This document shows, in pieces, positions 1 to 7,465 of a stretch of DNA of 16,741 nt. The notes under the pieces were generated by a model. That model was not told the DNA's origin and ran no database searches. It saw only the letters and a list, made by a program, of their open reading frames with translations. This stretch comes from Phycisphaerae bacterium. GTDB lineage: Bacteria; Planctomycetota; Phycisphaerae; SM23-33. The position numbers were made by a program, and so were the translations under genes. Location: NCBI GenBank assembly GCA_022866005.1, contig JALHTV010000279.1, positions 1 to 16,741 on the forward strand. The letters are read 5' to 3'. How positions within the stretch are numbered: position 1 is the stretch's first letter; each line of letters opens with the position of its first letter.

Positions 1-672
1 CCGGGTAACGCCTTCGTGGTCGAGGCCAAACGGCAAGTCACGGGGCTGGTGGGCATCGAAAGCCTCCCCGGCCCCAGCGAGGTGCTGATCGTCGCCGACG
101 ACACCGCCCAGGCCGACTGGCTCGCGGCCGACATGATCGCCCAGGCCGAGCACAACCCCGGCTCGGCCGTGCTGGTGACGCCTTCGGAAACGCTCGCCAA
201 GGGCGTGGCTGCGGCGATCGACAAGCAGCTGGCTGACCGGTCCTACGGCCGATCGGCTGAGGCGAAGGCGTGCCTTGAGGCCTTCGGGGCGATCCTGGTC
301 GTTGCGGACTCATCCGCCGCGTGCGAGGTGGCCAATGAGTTCGCCACCGAGCACCTCCAGATCATCACCGCCGATGATGAGAGAGTCCTGTCGGCCGTGC
401 GCCACGCCGGGGCGATCTTCGTCGGCCCCTACACGCCGGTGCCGCTGGGCGACTACGTCGCCGGCCCCAGCCACGTGCTGCCCACCGGCGGGACGGCGCG
501 GTTCTTCGGGGCGCTGAGCTGCAACGATTTCCTGAAGGCCACCAGCGTGCTTCGCTACGACGCCGCGAGCCTGGCGGCCGACGCAGCCGACGTGATCGAC
601 TTCGCCACGCGCGAGGGCCTGACCGGCCACGCCAACGCGGTGCGCATCCGAAAACCGAAACCCGGAAGCTGA
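1..672 (+). CDS. hisD: Histidinol dehydrogenase, C-terminal part (5' truncated by window edge)
   Basis: HisD catalyses the last two steps of histidine synthesis, oxidising L-histidinol to L-histidine with two NAD+ in the cytoplasm. The reading frame is open from base 1, giving 223 residues, about half of the usual ~430. Visible family signatures are the opening PGNAFVVEAK, then GPSEVLIVAD (residues 24-33 of the fragment), QAEH (48-51, matching the zinc ligands Gln and His), TEHL (matching the catalytic Glu-His pair), GDYVAGPSHVLPTGG, and GLTGHANAVRIR near the C-terminus, whose His matches the last zinc ligand. The stop at 670-672 lies 9 bases before hisC, so the two genes are surely co-transcribed. 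The order hisD-hisC-hisB is a common bacterial his arrangement. No key residue of the visible half is missing. Identification is confident; only the missing N-terminal half is unknown. Confidence 0.97.
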   Translation, partial: PGNAFVVEAKRQVTGLVGIESLPGPSEVLIVADDTAQADWLAADMIAQAEHNPGSAVLVTPSETLAKGVAAAIDKQLADRSYGRSAEAKACLEAFGAILVVADSSAACEVANEFATEHLQIITADDERVLSAVRHAGAIFVGPYTPVPLGDYVAGPSHVLPTGGTARFFGALSCNDFLKATSVLRYDAASLAADAADVIDFATREGLTGHANAVRIRKPKPGS

Positions 673-681
673 AGACCGCTC

Positions 682-1731
682 ATGAGTTTCTTCAAGAAAC
701 ACATCGAGGCGATGGACGCCTACGTGCCCGGCGAGCAGCCGGTGACGCTGGCCGGCGTCGTCAAGCTGAACCAGAACGAGAACCCTTATCCGCCCTCGCC
801 TAAAGCGCTGGCGGCGCTGCGGGAGTTCGACGAGGCCTCCCTGCGCCTGTACCCCGACCCGATGGTGGCGCGCTTTCGCCGCGCGGCCGCGGAGCTGCTG
901 GGCGTGGGGGAGGACTGGATCTTGCCCGGTGACGGCAGCGATGATCTGATCATTATGATTGCCCGCGCCGCCGCCGGGCCCGGCCGGGCGGCGGCGTATC
1001 CGTATCCGACCTTCCCGTTCTACTTCACCCAGGGGCAGATCGAGAACGCCCGCTGCCTCCGGGTTCCTTGCCCGGAGGATTTCTCCCTGCCGCTGGAGGC
1101 CCTGGCGAAGGCCGACGCCGCGGTGACGTTCGTGGCTAGTCCCAACAGCCCCACCGGCGCCACGGCCACGCCCGATAGGCTCGAGTGGCTGGCGGGCAAG
1201 TTGAAGGGCTTGCTGGTGATTGACGAGGCCTACGTGGACTTCGCGGACCAGCACGCCGCGGCCCTGGCTACCCGGCGGGACAACGTGATCGTGCTGCGGT
1301 CGCTGTCGAAGGGCTACTCGCTGGCGGGGCTGCGGCTGGGCTTTGGGCTCGCTCCTCCGCGCCTGATGGAGGGGCTGGTCAAGACCAAGGCCATCTACAA
1401 CGTCGGTCCGCTGCCCGCGGCCGTGGGGGCCGCGGCCCTGGCCGATCAGGAGTATCACAGCCGCTGCGTGGAGCTCATCCGCGCCCAGCGCCAGCGTCTG
1501 GAGCGCGAGCTGGCCGCGCGCGGGTTTAGGGTCTATCCCAGCGGGGGGAATTTCCTGATGGTCACCGTGCCCGGCGGCGACGGGCGAGCGGCGTTTGAAG
1601 CCCTCAAGGCCCGCGGTGTGCTGGTCCGATACTTCAACGAAGACCGCCTTCGCGACACGCTCCGCATCACCGTGGGCAGCCAGCCGGAGAATGACGCGCT
1701 GCTGGCGGCGATTGATGCTTGGAGGGGATAG
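682..1731 (+). CDS. hisC: Histidinol-phosphate aminotransferase
   Basis: HisC is a PLP-dependent class I/II aminotransferase that converts imidazole-acetol phosphate and glutamate to histidinol phosphate and 2-oxoglutarate. The 349 residues match the family's usual ~350. Motifs include LNQNENPYPPSP near residue 30 (substrate-side N-terminal segment), SPNSPTG (153-159), DEAYVDF (181-187, the PLP-ring Asp), SLSKGYSLAGLRLG (207-220) with Lys210 as the Schiff-base lysine, and LRITVG (327-332) with the carboxylate-binding Arg. The ATG at 682 is preceded by a weak GAAG Shine-Dalgarno-like stretch. The gene follows hisD by 9 bases, and its TAG is 2 bases before the hisB ATG, so the three genes form one translation-coupled operon. 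Confidence 0.97.
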   Translation: MSFFKKHIEAMDAYVPGEQPVTLAGVVKLNQNENPYPPSPKALAALREFDEASLRLYPDPMVARFRRAAAELLGVGEDWILPGDGSDDLIIMIARAAAGPGRAAAYPYPTFPFYFTQGQIENARCLRVPCPEDFSLPLEALAKADAAVTFVASPNSPTGATATPDRLEWLAGKLKGLLVIDEAYVDFADQHAAALATRRDNVIVLRSLSKGYSLAGLRLGFGLAPPRLMEGLVKTKAIYNVGPLPAAVGAAALADQEYHSRCVELIRAQRQRLERELAARGFRVYPSGGNFLMVTVPGGDGRAAFEALKARGVLVRYFNEDRLRDTLRITVGSQPENDALLAAIDAWRG

Positions 1732-1733
1732 CT

Positions 1734-2327
1734 ATGGCCAACCGCACCGCCAAGATCACCCGCAAGACCAAGGAAACCCGCATCGAGGTGGCGCTGGACC
1801 TGGACGGCGCCGGCCGCGTGCAGGTCCAGACCGGCGTGGGGTTCCTGGATCACATGCTCGACCATCTCGGCACGCACAGCGCCTGCGACCTGACCGTCCT
1901 GGCCGCGGGCGACCTGCACGTGGACGATCACCACACCACCGAAGACGTGGCCCTGTGCCTGGGCGAGGCGCTCGCCAAGGCGCTGGGCGACAAGGCGGGC
2001 ATCCGGCGCTTCGGCTGGGCGATGGTGCCCATGGACGAGTCGCTGGCGGAGGTGGCGCTGGACCTGTCGGGCCGAGCGGTGGTGGTGTTTTCCGTGCGCT
2101 TCTCCGGCGACAAGATTGGCACCTTTGACACGCAACTGGTGGAGGAATTCCTCCGCCGCCTGGCCGCCAAGGCCGGCATGACCCTGCACGTGAACGTCCC
2201 CTACGGCAGCAATGACCACCACGTGGCCGAGGCGATCTTCAAGGCCCTGGCCCATGCGCTGCGGGCGGCCAAGGAGATCGACCCGCGCCGCAGTGGGCAG
2301 GTTCCCTCCACCAAGGGCACGCTCTAG
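1734..2327 (+). CDS. hisB: Imidazoleglycerol-phosphate dehydratase
   Basis: HisB is the manganese-dependent dehydratase of step six of histidine synthesis, converting imidazole-glycerol phosphate to imidazole-acetol phosphate, the substrate of HisC. The protein has 197 residues, the size of the monofunctional enzyme without a fused HisB-N phosphatase domain. The duplicated His-rich metal motifs are clear: FLDHMLDHLGTHS, DDHHTTEDVAL, and later NDHHVAEAIFKALAHALR. MDESLAEVALDLSGR and the C-terminal PSTKGTL are also typical. I chose the ATG at 1734 because GGAGGGG at 1721-1727 lies 6 bases upstream; an in-frame TTG at 1719 would overlap hisC and has no such site. It is the last recognisable his gene here and is followed by a strong hairpin. 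Confidence 0.97.
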   Translation: MANRTAKITRKTKETRIEVALDLDGAGRVQVQTGVGFLDHMLDHLGTHSACDLTVLAAGDLHVDDHHTTEDVALCLGEALAKALGDKAGIRRFGWAMVPMDESLAEVALDLSGRAVVVFSVRFSGDKIGTFDTQLVEEFLRRLAAKAGMTLHVNVPYGSNDHHVAEAIFKALAHALRAAKEIDPRRSGQVPSTKGTL

Positions 2328-2354
2328 AGCGGGGTCCACCCCTTTGATGTGGGG

Positions 2355-2380
2355 CGCGGCGGGGCTTCGGCCCCGCCGCG
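2355..2380 (+). terminator. UUCG-capped GC hairpin after hisB
   Basis: An 11-bp perfect stem (2355-2365 with 2370-2380) is closed by the stable tetraloop TTCG at 2366-2369 in a C(UUCG)G context. A smaller stem, GGGG/CCCC with loop TCCA and three T (2331-2345), precedes it. No T-tract follows the large stem, so it may slow transcription, stabilise the his mRNA 3' end, or act with Rho, rather than being a classical intrinsic terminator. It lies between the his operon and the M52/HypA pair, which suggests these are separate or attenuated units. Confidence 0.5.
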
Positions 2381-2411
2381 TCGCGCCGTGCCGGTGAATC
2401 CGAAGTGCGTT

Positions 2412-2918
2412 ATGGCCAAGCTGACGGTTTTGGGCATTGGCAACATCCTCATGCGGGATGACGGCGTGGGCGTTCACCTGCTGGAGGCGGTCCGGCGCGC
2501 CCGGCCCTGGCCGGCGGAGGTGGAGTTTGTCGACGGGGGAGCAGGGGGGCTGGGGCTGCTGGGCGTGATCGAGCAGGCGCAGCGGCTGGTGGTGTTCGAC
2601 GCCGCCGACCTGCACGCACCCGCCGGAAGCCACCGCATCCTCACCGCCGAGCAACTGAGCGACGACTCACCCGGGCGGATCAGCCTGCACGACATGCCGT
2701 TCGCCCAGACGCTGGCTCTGTGCCGCCAATTCCTCCAGGCCCCGCGGGACGTCGTGATCCTGGCCATCCAGCCGGCGGAGGTCGGCCCGGGGCGGGCGCT
2801 CAGCCCCGTCCTGCAGCGGGAATTTGGCACACTGGTGCAAACCGTGGTGACGCTCGTGGACACGGAGCTGAGCCGCACCAGCGCCCGCGAGGTGCCCCAG
2901 CCGCGCGGTGAGGACTAG
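2412..2918 (+). CDS. Hydrogenase maturation endopeptidase (peptidase M52, HyaD/HybD/HupD type)
   Basis: M52 proteases cleave a short C-terminal peptide from the large subunit of [NiFe] hydrogenase after the metal centre is inserted. The 168 residues fit the family. GIGNILMRDDGVG at residues 8-20 is the family signature; Asp17 sits where HybD has its nickel-sensing Glu16. Asp63 (VFDAAD) and His93 (SLHDMP) match the other two HybD metal positions, and AIQPAEVGPGRALSP matches the conserved C-terminal block. The start is the ATG at 2412, where homology begins; an upstream in-frame extension from 2349 would run through the terminator-like hairpin. No strong Shine-Dalgarno is visible. It is coupled to the HypA-like gene (3-base gap). 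No hydrogenase large or small subunit is in the window, so its substrate is unknown. Confidence 0.87.
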   Translation: MAKLTVLGIGNILMRDDGVGVHLLEAVRRARPWPAEVEFVDGGAGGLGLLGVIEQAQRLVVFDAADLHAPAGSHRILTAEQLSDDSPGRISLHDMPFAQTLALCRQFLQAPRDVVILAIQPAEVGPGRALSPVLQREFGTLVQTVVTLVDTELSRTSAREVPQPRGED

Positions 2919-2921
2919 GGC

Positions 2922-3221
2922 ATGCACGAGCACAGCCTGGCCACGGAGCTCTGGCCGCAACTGAAGCAGATCGCCGACGCGCAGGGATTGGGGCGCGTGC
3001 GGCGGCTGGAGATGATCGTGGGGATGCTGCACGGGGCCTCGGCCGAGATGCTGGTCCACAGCTTTGCCCACGCCTTCGAGGGCACCAACTTCGAGGGGGC
3101 CGAGGTGCTCATCACCATCGTCGACCCGGGCCAGGAGTACATGCCTCCCAACGCCTCTCAACCCGCCACCGCCCACGGCTGGGAGCTTCTCATTGTGCGG
3201 ATGGAAGAGGGCCAGGAGTAG
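2922..3221 (+). CDS. HypA-like protein lacking the zinc-finger cysteines
   Basis: HypA delivers nickel to [NiFe] hydrogenase (and in some bacteria urease) precursors. The 99-residue product opens with MHEHSLA, keeping the Met-His-Glu N-terminus whose His2 and Glu3 are nickel-site residues. It continues with the family pattern RVRRLEMIVGMLHGASAEML and the FAHAFEGTNFEGAEVLI segment, and ends in GWELLIVRMEE, matching the usual HypA C-terminal strand. The zinc domain, normally two CxxC pairs between these last two blocks, is replaced by a short linker (about residues 69-86), and the whole protein has no cysteine. Both flanking blocks stay in frame, so this is a clean loss and not a frameshift. 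It follows the M52 protease by 3 bases, supporting a maturation role. Its function as a nickel chaperone is uncertain. Confidence 0.75.
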   Translation: MHEHSLATELWPQLKQIADAQGLGRVRRLEMIVGMLHGASAEMLVHSFAHAFEGTNFEGAEVLITIVDPGQEYMPPNASQPATAHGWELLIVRMEEGQE

Positions 3222-3272
3222 AGAAGAAGCTCGAAGGTCGAAACGGGGCAGGACGCCACGCCGATGGGAGGG

Positions 3273-4313
3273 CTATTTGCCGGCTGGCTGGGCGGTGTCG
3301 GGCAGGAAGCTAAAGGCCATCACGGGTGTGTCACGACGCTCCTTGGCCACGTACAGGGCCCGGTCGGCCATGGACAGCAGCGCGTCGGGGTTGGGCGGGC
3401 GGTTGGCCTCCAGCGAGGCCACGCCCACCGACATGGTGACGATCCGCCCCAGGCCGTCCTTGCGGGCGCTCTCGGTGGCCAGTTGCTGGCGGATGCGCTC
3501 CCCGGCCGCCAGGCCCCGCTCGATGGAGGTGTGCGGCAGGAGCAGCACGAACTCATCGCCCCCGTATCGGGCCGCCACGTCGCTGCTTCGCAACGAGGAG
3601 CGGATGACCTCCGCGGCGATGACCAGCACCTGGTCGCCGATCTGGTGGCCCAGCGCATCGTTGATCCGCTTGTAGTCGTCCAGGTCGCACATGCAGCAGG
3701 TCAAATCGAACCCGTAGCGGCACGCCTGGGAGAAGTGCTTCTCCAGCAGTTCGGCGAAGTACCGCCGATTGGCCAGCCCGGTGAGATGGTCTGTGATGGC
3801 CATGGTCTTGACCTGCTCCAGCGTCTCCTGGAGTTGGGTGTTCTTCACCCGCAGCTCGCTGAGCATGGCCTGGTGGTCCCGCTGGTGGCGCTCGTTTTCC
3901 TTCTTCATGCGGTGCAGGCGGATGTTCTTGTCCACCAGCACCGGGATGGTGAACAGGTAGTCCCCCAGCTTCACCACGTAGTCCATCGCGCCCCGCTGGA
4001 TCGCCTCAGCCATGGCGGTGCAGTTGTTCTCACTGGTCACAAAGATTACCGGCAAGTCCACCCGGGCGAGGGCCTTCTCCAGCAGCGTCAATCCTGGCAT
4101 ATCCTGCAGGTGGTAGTCCAGGAGGAGCACGTCGAAGGATTCCAGCTTGGCCGCCAGACAGGCGGCGCCGGAGCCCACGGCCGCGATATTGCGCCCTTGC
4201 GGATCGTCGTAGTAGACGCTCAGGGCCTCGCAGAGCAGGTTCCTCTGGTCGTCGTCGTCCTCGACGATCAGGATCTTGGGCTTGCTGGTGTATCCTGGGG
4301 CTTCAGCGCTCAT
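3273..4313 (-). CDS. Response regulator with GGDEF diguanylate cyclase output (REC-GGDEF)
   Basis: This is a 346-residue cytoplasmic response regulator predicted to make cyclic di-GMP from two GTP. The receiver spans about residues 12-130, with the acidic cluster EDDDD (18-22), phosphoacceptor Asp66 in LLLDYHLQDMPG, Thr93 in FVTSE and Lys115. A linker helix of coiled-coil character (about 131-170) leads to a GGDEF domain (about 171-340) containing TDHLTGLANRR, the intact active site GGDEF at 251-255, and an inhibitory I-site RSSD at 242-245, five residues upstream as in PleD. The enzyme should therefore be active and product-inhibited. The ATG overlaps the stop of the kinase gene (ATGA) and has AGGA five bases upstream, so it is translation-coupled to its likely cognate kinase. 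It converges with the HypA-like gene, 51 bases away. Confidence 0.93.
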   Translation of the reverse strand: MSAEAPGYTSKPKILIVEDDDDQRNLLCEALSVYYDDPQGRNIAAVGSGAACLAAKLESFDVLLLDYHLQDMPGLTLLEKALARVDLPVIFVTSENNCTAMAEAIQRGAMDYVVKLGDYLFTIPVLVDKNIRLHRMKKENERHQRDHQAMLSELRVKNTQLQETLEQVKTMAITDHLTGLANRRYFAELLEKHFSQACRYGFDLTCCMCDLDDYKRINDALGHQIGDQVLVIAAEVIRSSLRSSDVAARYGGDEFVLLLPHTSIERGLAAGERIRQQLATESARKDGLGRIVTMSVGVASLEANRPPNPDALLSMADRALYVAKERRDTPVMAFSFLPDTAQPAGK

Positions 4314-5995
4314 GGGGTCCTGTTAGAGTCTCCAGTGGCTCGCCCGGTACCGGCGGCCTGGGAGTTCTTGTGCCCGCGTCGGGGCGTCCGGAACGGCGCG
4401 CTCACGGGGGCGGCGCGAGGGGGGCTGCCATTGCCCGACTCCCCCTGCCGGGTGCCCGACCGGGCCCCCGGCGGGGCGGTCAGCTCGGCCGAGAGGGTGA
4501 AGCAGAAGCTGGAGCCGCGGCCTTCTTGCGATTCCACCCACGCCCGGCCGCCGTAGGTCGAGGCGATCGTGCTGACCACGGCCAGGCCCACGCCCTTGCC
4601 GGGCACCTGGGCGGTCTGGGGCGTCTGGGCCCGGCGGAAGATGCAGAAGATCTCGCGCTGCTGACGGGCGGGGACGCCTGGGCCGTTGTCCGTCACGCGA
4701 AACTCGTGGAGGTCCCCATCGAGGCGGTGGGTGATGACGATCCGGCCGCCGGATGGCTTGTCCATGTACTTGATGGCATTGTCGATGAGGTTCTGGAAGA
4801 CTTGGCAGATGCGGTTCCGCTCGACGTAGAGCTGGGGCATCGGCGGAGTGATTTCCAGGGTGGTGTTCCCACTGTCCAGCTCGAACTCGAAGTGTTGGCC
4901 CTGTTCGGCCAGCAGCTCGGCGATGTCCACCGTCTGGCGCTTCTGCGGGCGAGTGCGGATGCGCGACAGCTCCAGCAGGTCGGAGATCATGGCGGTCTGG
5001 GCGTCGGCGTTGGCGCGGATGCGCTCCAGGCGCTGGTGGACCTCGCCGCTCAGGTGGTCGCCGTCTTTCAGCAGCGTCATTGAGGCCATGCCGGCGATGT
5101 TCCGCAGAGGGGCGTTGAGGTCATGACTCACAGCCCGGAGGAACTCCTCCTTGTCGGCGGCTTCCTGCGTGAGGCGGCGGTTGGCCTCGGCCAGTTCGCA
5201 GGTGCGCTGCTCGACTTTGCGCTCCAGTTGCTCGTTGGCCCGCAGCAATTCGCGCCGGGCCTGGGCCACGTGCTCGGCCATGGCGTCGAAGGCCGAGGCC
5301 AAGTCGCCCATCTCGTCGTTGCGACGCATCCCCACCCGAGCCATCAGGTCGCCATCCGCCAACCGCCGCGTCACGGCGACCAAACGCCCGATCGGCTGAA
5401 GCACCAGGCGCCAGACCAGCAGGTACCCCAGGGGAATCGTGCAGCCGGTAATGGCCACAGCCACGATGAGCAACCGCCGCCGCGCCCCGGCCAGCTTGGC
5501 GCTGGTGTCCTCGGTATTCAGTACCAGTCGGATCGCGCCAACCAGCCGCCCGGGGGAGTTGCCCTCCCGGCCGACAAAGACCGGCTGGGCCACCACCAGC
5601 ATGTCGCCCCATCGGTCGGTGCTGGAGACGCTGACCGGCAGCGACAGCAGCCGGCCGTCCCATAGGGGTCGCTGCCCGTCGTTGCAGATCCGTGCGATGA
5701 GCTGGCCCTGGGCGTCCACCACGGCTGCATAGGGCAGCCCCGAGACCTGGGTGAAGTCCTCCAGGACACTGCCGACGGCCTCCACCCGGCCGGACTCGAT
5801 GTCCTCGCGGACCAGACCGCCCAATGAGGTGGCCGTGCGCGCGGCATACTGTCCGTCGCTGCGCTCTAGCAGCGACCGCGTGGCCGTGAGGTAGAACCAC
5901 ACGCCGCTGCCCACGGCGCCGAGGACCACAACCGTAAGGACCAGAATGGCCTTGGGTTGCAGGCCTACTCGCAAATGTCGCATCTGGTTGGACAT
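4310..5995 (-). CDS. Membrane sensor histidine kinase (periplasmic sensor-HAMP-HisKA-HATPase)
   Basis: This predicted inner-membrane sensor kinase has 561 residues from the chosen start. Domains in order: TM helix about 15-36; an extracytoplasmic sensor region about 37-172 with no recognised ligand motif; TM2 about 173-197; HAMP about 196-248; a coiled coil rich in Arg and Glu about 245-282; HisKA with SHDLNAPLRNIAG and phospho-acceptor His291; then HATPase_c with N-box NLIDNAIKY (402-410), G1 DNGPG (436-440) and G2 GKGVGL (466-471). The last ~55 residues are a Pro/Arg/Gly-rich tail. I start at the ATG at 5995, just before the TM segment; an open frame continues upstream to 6103 but only adds an Arg-rich stretch. 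The gene overlaps the REC-GGDEF gene by 4 bases, making them a likely cognate pair. The signal is unknown. Confidence 0.92.
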   Translation of the reverse strand: MSNQMRHLRVGLQPKAILVLTVVVLGAVGSGVWFYLTATRSLLERSDGQYAARTATSLGGLVREDIESGRVEAVGSVLEDFTQVSGLPYAAVVDAQGQLIARICNDGQRPLWDGRLLSLPVSVSSTDRWGDMLVVAQPVFVGREGNSPGRLVGAIRLVLNTEDTSAKLAGARRRLLIVAVAITGCTIPLGYLLVWRLVLQPIGRLVAVTRRLADGDLMARVGMRRNDEMGDLASAFDAMAEHVAQARRELLRANEQLERKVEQRTCELAEANRRLTQEAADKEEFLRAVSHDLNAPLRNIAGMASMTLLKDGDHLSGEVHQRLERIRANADAQTAMISDLLELSRIRTRPQKRQTVDIAELLAEQGQHFEFELDSGNTTLEITPPMPQLYVERNRICQVFQNLIDNAIKYMDKPSGGRIVITHRLDGDLHEFRVTDNGPGVPARQQREIFCIFRRAQTPQTAQVPGKGVGLAVVSTIASTYGGRAWVESQEGRGSSFCFTLSAELTAPPGARSGTRQGESGNGSPPRAAPVSAPFRTPRRGHKNSQAAGTGRATGDSNRTP

Positions 5996-6159
5996 ACAGC
6001 GAACAGTCCCTGGCTGGTCCGCTACAGACGGAACTATCGGCAGAATCCTCCCCCGACTTCGGTTACGACGGGGACGAACGTGGCGCCTGTCAGGCCTGCG
6101 CAAGGCTCGCGGGCCGGTGGCGCAGCATCAGCACGGCTAGGCCCTTAGGGAATGTCATG

Positions 6160-6178
6160 GTTTCCTCGTGCAGGAAAC
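6160..6178. repeat. Inverted repeat, 7-bp arms, 5-base spacer
   Basis: GTTTCCT (6160-6166) and AGGAAAC (6172-6178) are perfect reverse complements separated by CGTGC. The symmetry and location in the divergent control region suit an operator for a dimeric regulator or a hairpin in the kinase mRNA leader. No T-tract follows on either strand, so I do not call it a terminator. Confidence 0.45.
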
Positions 6179-6208
6179 GACCCCCCGGGGTATACTGATA
6201 AACGTTGA

Positions 6209-6224
6209 GGCGCTTATCTCCACT
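6209..6224 (-). repeat. Copy 1 of the 16-base motif AGYGGAGATRAGCGCC
   Basis: On the minus strand this reads AGTGGAGATAAGCGCC, differing from each of the copies at 8220 and 8320 at only one position. It lies 68-83 bases upstream of the sigma-54 activator start and in the likely 5' leader of the kinase mRNA. Its flanks can pair (TGAG with CTCA), but less well than the flanks of the other two copies. It could be a DNA binding site or an RNA element. Confidence 0.7.
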
Positions 6225-6291
6225 CATTTCTACGCTCTCGAGTGGCAGTGTTGGAGGCATTTAGTCTAAGTCTTTTTACAGGCACGTTCGG

Positions 6292-7338
6292 ATGAAGGAC
6301 GCAGGAGGAGAGATACATCCGGGCCTTGCCGGTTGCACACTGCAAGGCGGTCTGGCGGTCAGCACGGTACTGATTGGAGCCAGCGTTCCTTTCCGGGAGG
6401 TCCTCAGGCTCGCTGACGCCGTCGCCGCCAATGACTGCATTGTGCTGCTGGAAGGCGAATCCGGCACAGGCAAGGAACTCCTGGCCAGGAGGATCCATGC
6501 CCGCTCCCGGCGGTCCAGCGGACCGTTTATCCCCGTCAACTGCCCGGGCATCAGCTCCAGCCTCTTCGAGAGCCAGTTCTACGGGCACGTGCGCGGGGCG
6601 TTCACTGGGGCCGCCACCGACACCCTGGGCGTCGTCCGGGCCGCCGAGGGCGGCACGCTGCTGCTGGACGAGATCGGGGAGCTGCCGCTGCACCTCCAGC
6701 CCAAGCTGCTGCGTCTGCTCCAACAGCGCGAGGTGACGCCGGTGGGGGCCTCTCGGCCGATCGCCGTGGACGTGCGATTCGTCGCCGCCACCAACTCCAA
6801 CCTCGCCCGCCGCGCCGCCGCGGGCAAGTTCCGTCCCGACCTGTATCACCGCCTCAACATCGTCCGCATCGTCATCCCGTCGCTGCGACAGCGACCCGAG
6901 GACATCGCCCTGCTGCTGGACTACTACCTGGACTACTACGCCCAGCTCTACGAGATGCCCGTGTGCCGGCTGAGCCCGCGCCTGCGGGACTCGCTGCTGA
7001 GGTACCCCTGGCCGGGCAACGTCCGCGAGCTGTGTGCGTACGTCGAGCGGCTGTACGCGGCCAAGATGGCGCCGGCGGCTCCCCAGGCCGTCGACTGGGA
7101 CGATCGGGGCGTCGCGATCCTGCCTTCCGACGAGTCCGTAGCCCAGGAGGATGCCCCGCCCAGCGACGAGCCGGGTAAAGACGATGGGGAGTCGCTGAAC
7201 CTCGCCCAGGCCGAGGCGGACATGATCCGCCGGGCCTTGGAGCTGACCCGCTACAACTGCTCCGCCGCAGCCAAGCTGCTGCAAATTCACCGCACCACGC
7301 TCCATCGCAAGATCCGCGCGTTGGGGCTGGACCGCTGA
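6292..7338 (+). CDS. Sigma-54-dependent activator, AAA+ domain plus Fis-type HTH only
   Basis: Bacterial enhancer-binding proteins hydrolyse ATP to open promoters held by sigma-54 RNA polymerase. This 348-residue protein has a short N-terminus (about 26 residues) with no receiver, GAF or PAS domain. The AAA+ domain has Walker A GESGTGKE (55-62), the sigma-54-contacting GAFTGA (102-107), Walker B LLLDE (123-127), and the RPDLYHRLN arginine-finger region (181-189). An acidic linker (about 278-300) leads to a Fis-like HTH (about 320-343, CSAAAKLLQIHRTTLHRKI). The ATG at 6292 is the only usual start after an in-frame stop at 6262; no clear Shine-Dalgarno is visible. With no sensory domain, control must come from expression or a partner in trans, as with PspF. 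The degenerate receiver encoded next is a candidate partner, and the sigma-54 promoter before that gene a candidate target. Confidence 0.93.
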   Translation: MKDAGGEIHPGLAGCTLQGGLAVSTVLIGASVPFREVLRLADAVAANDCIVLLEGESGTGKELLARRIHARSRRSSGPFIPVNCPGISSSLFESQFYGHVRGAFTGAATDTLGVVRAAEGGTLLLDEIGELPLHLQPKLLRLLQQREVTPVGASRPIAVDVRFVAATNSNLARRAAAGKFRPDLYHRLNIVRIVIPSLRQRPEDIALLLDYYLDYYAQLYEMPVCRLSPRLRDSLLRYPWPGNVRELCAYVERLYAAKMAPAAPQAVDWDDRGVAILPSDESVAQEDAPPSDEPGKDDGESLNLAQAEADMIRRALELTRYNCSAAAKLLQIHRTTLHRKIRALGLDR

Positions 7339-7367
7339 GCCTTCCCGACGCTGTCCCCACGCGACCA

Positions 7368-7381
7368 CACCCGCCCGGGTG
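7368..7381 (+). other. Small hairpin after the sigma-54 activator
   Basis: CACCC (7368-7372) pairs with GGGTG (7377-7381) around the loop GCCC, 30 bases after the activator's stop codon. No T-tract follows. It may mark the activator's mRNA 3' end, but the evidence is weak. Confidence 0.25.
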
Positions 7382-7465
7382 AGTCTGCGCCCATCACCCC
7401 CTGACGCAGCCGGCGGGAGACCGGGGCAGCGCGACGCGACGCAGCAATGTGTAGCAGAGGGCATC

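Larger units (their letters stand above)
5996..6291. promoter_or_regulatory. Divergent control region between the histidine kinase and the sigma-54 activator
   Basis: This 296-base stretch has no gene I can support and should hold both promoters. It contains one minus-strand copy of a 16-base repeated motif (6209-6224), an inverted repeat GTTTCCT/AGGAAAC (6160-6178), a second inverted pair CCACTC (6220-6225) and GAGTGG (6240-6245), and the small palindrome CCCTTAGGG (6142-6150). The sequence TATACT at 6191-6196 resembles a -10 box on the plus strand, but no matching -35 is present. I could not place a promoter with confidence for either gene. Confidence 0.55.

Noticed and set aside
310..1458. 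Long open frame on the minus strand opposite hisD and hisC
   Set aside because: The composition is Arg/Gly/Val-rich with no motif, and both opposing genes are well-conserved enzymes.
2922..3221. Frameshift hiding the HypA zinc finger
   Set aside because: Conserved blocks on both sides of the missing segment are in the same frame and the distance between them is simply shorter, so this is a deletion or replacement.
3264..4556. Long open frame on the plus strand opposite the REC-GGDEF gene
   Set aside because: The sequence is His/Gln/Val-rich noise typical of a GC-rich antisense frame; the minus strand has intact receiver and GGDEF motifs.
5996..6103. N-terminal extension of the histidine kinase to a TTG at 6103
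   Set aside because: It adds an Arg-rich stretch with no domain, and the ATG at 5995 directly precedes the first membrane segment.
6243..6258. Possible sigma-54 promoter TGGCA...GGC before the activator gene
   Set aside because: GG and GC are 11 bases apart, not 10, and the -12 element lacks TTGC, so it misses the strict spacing rule.
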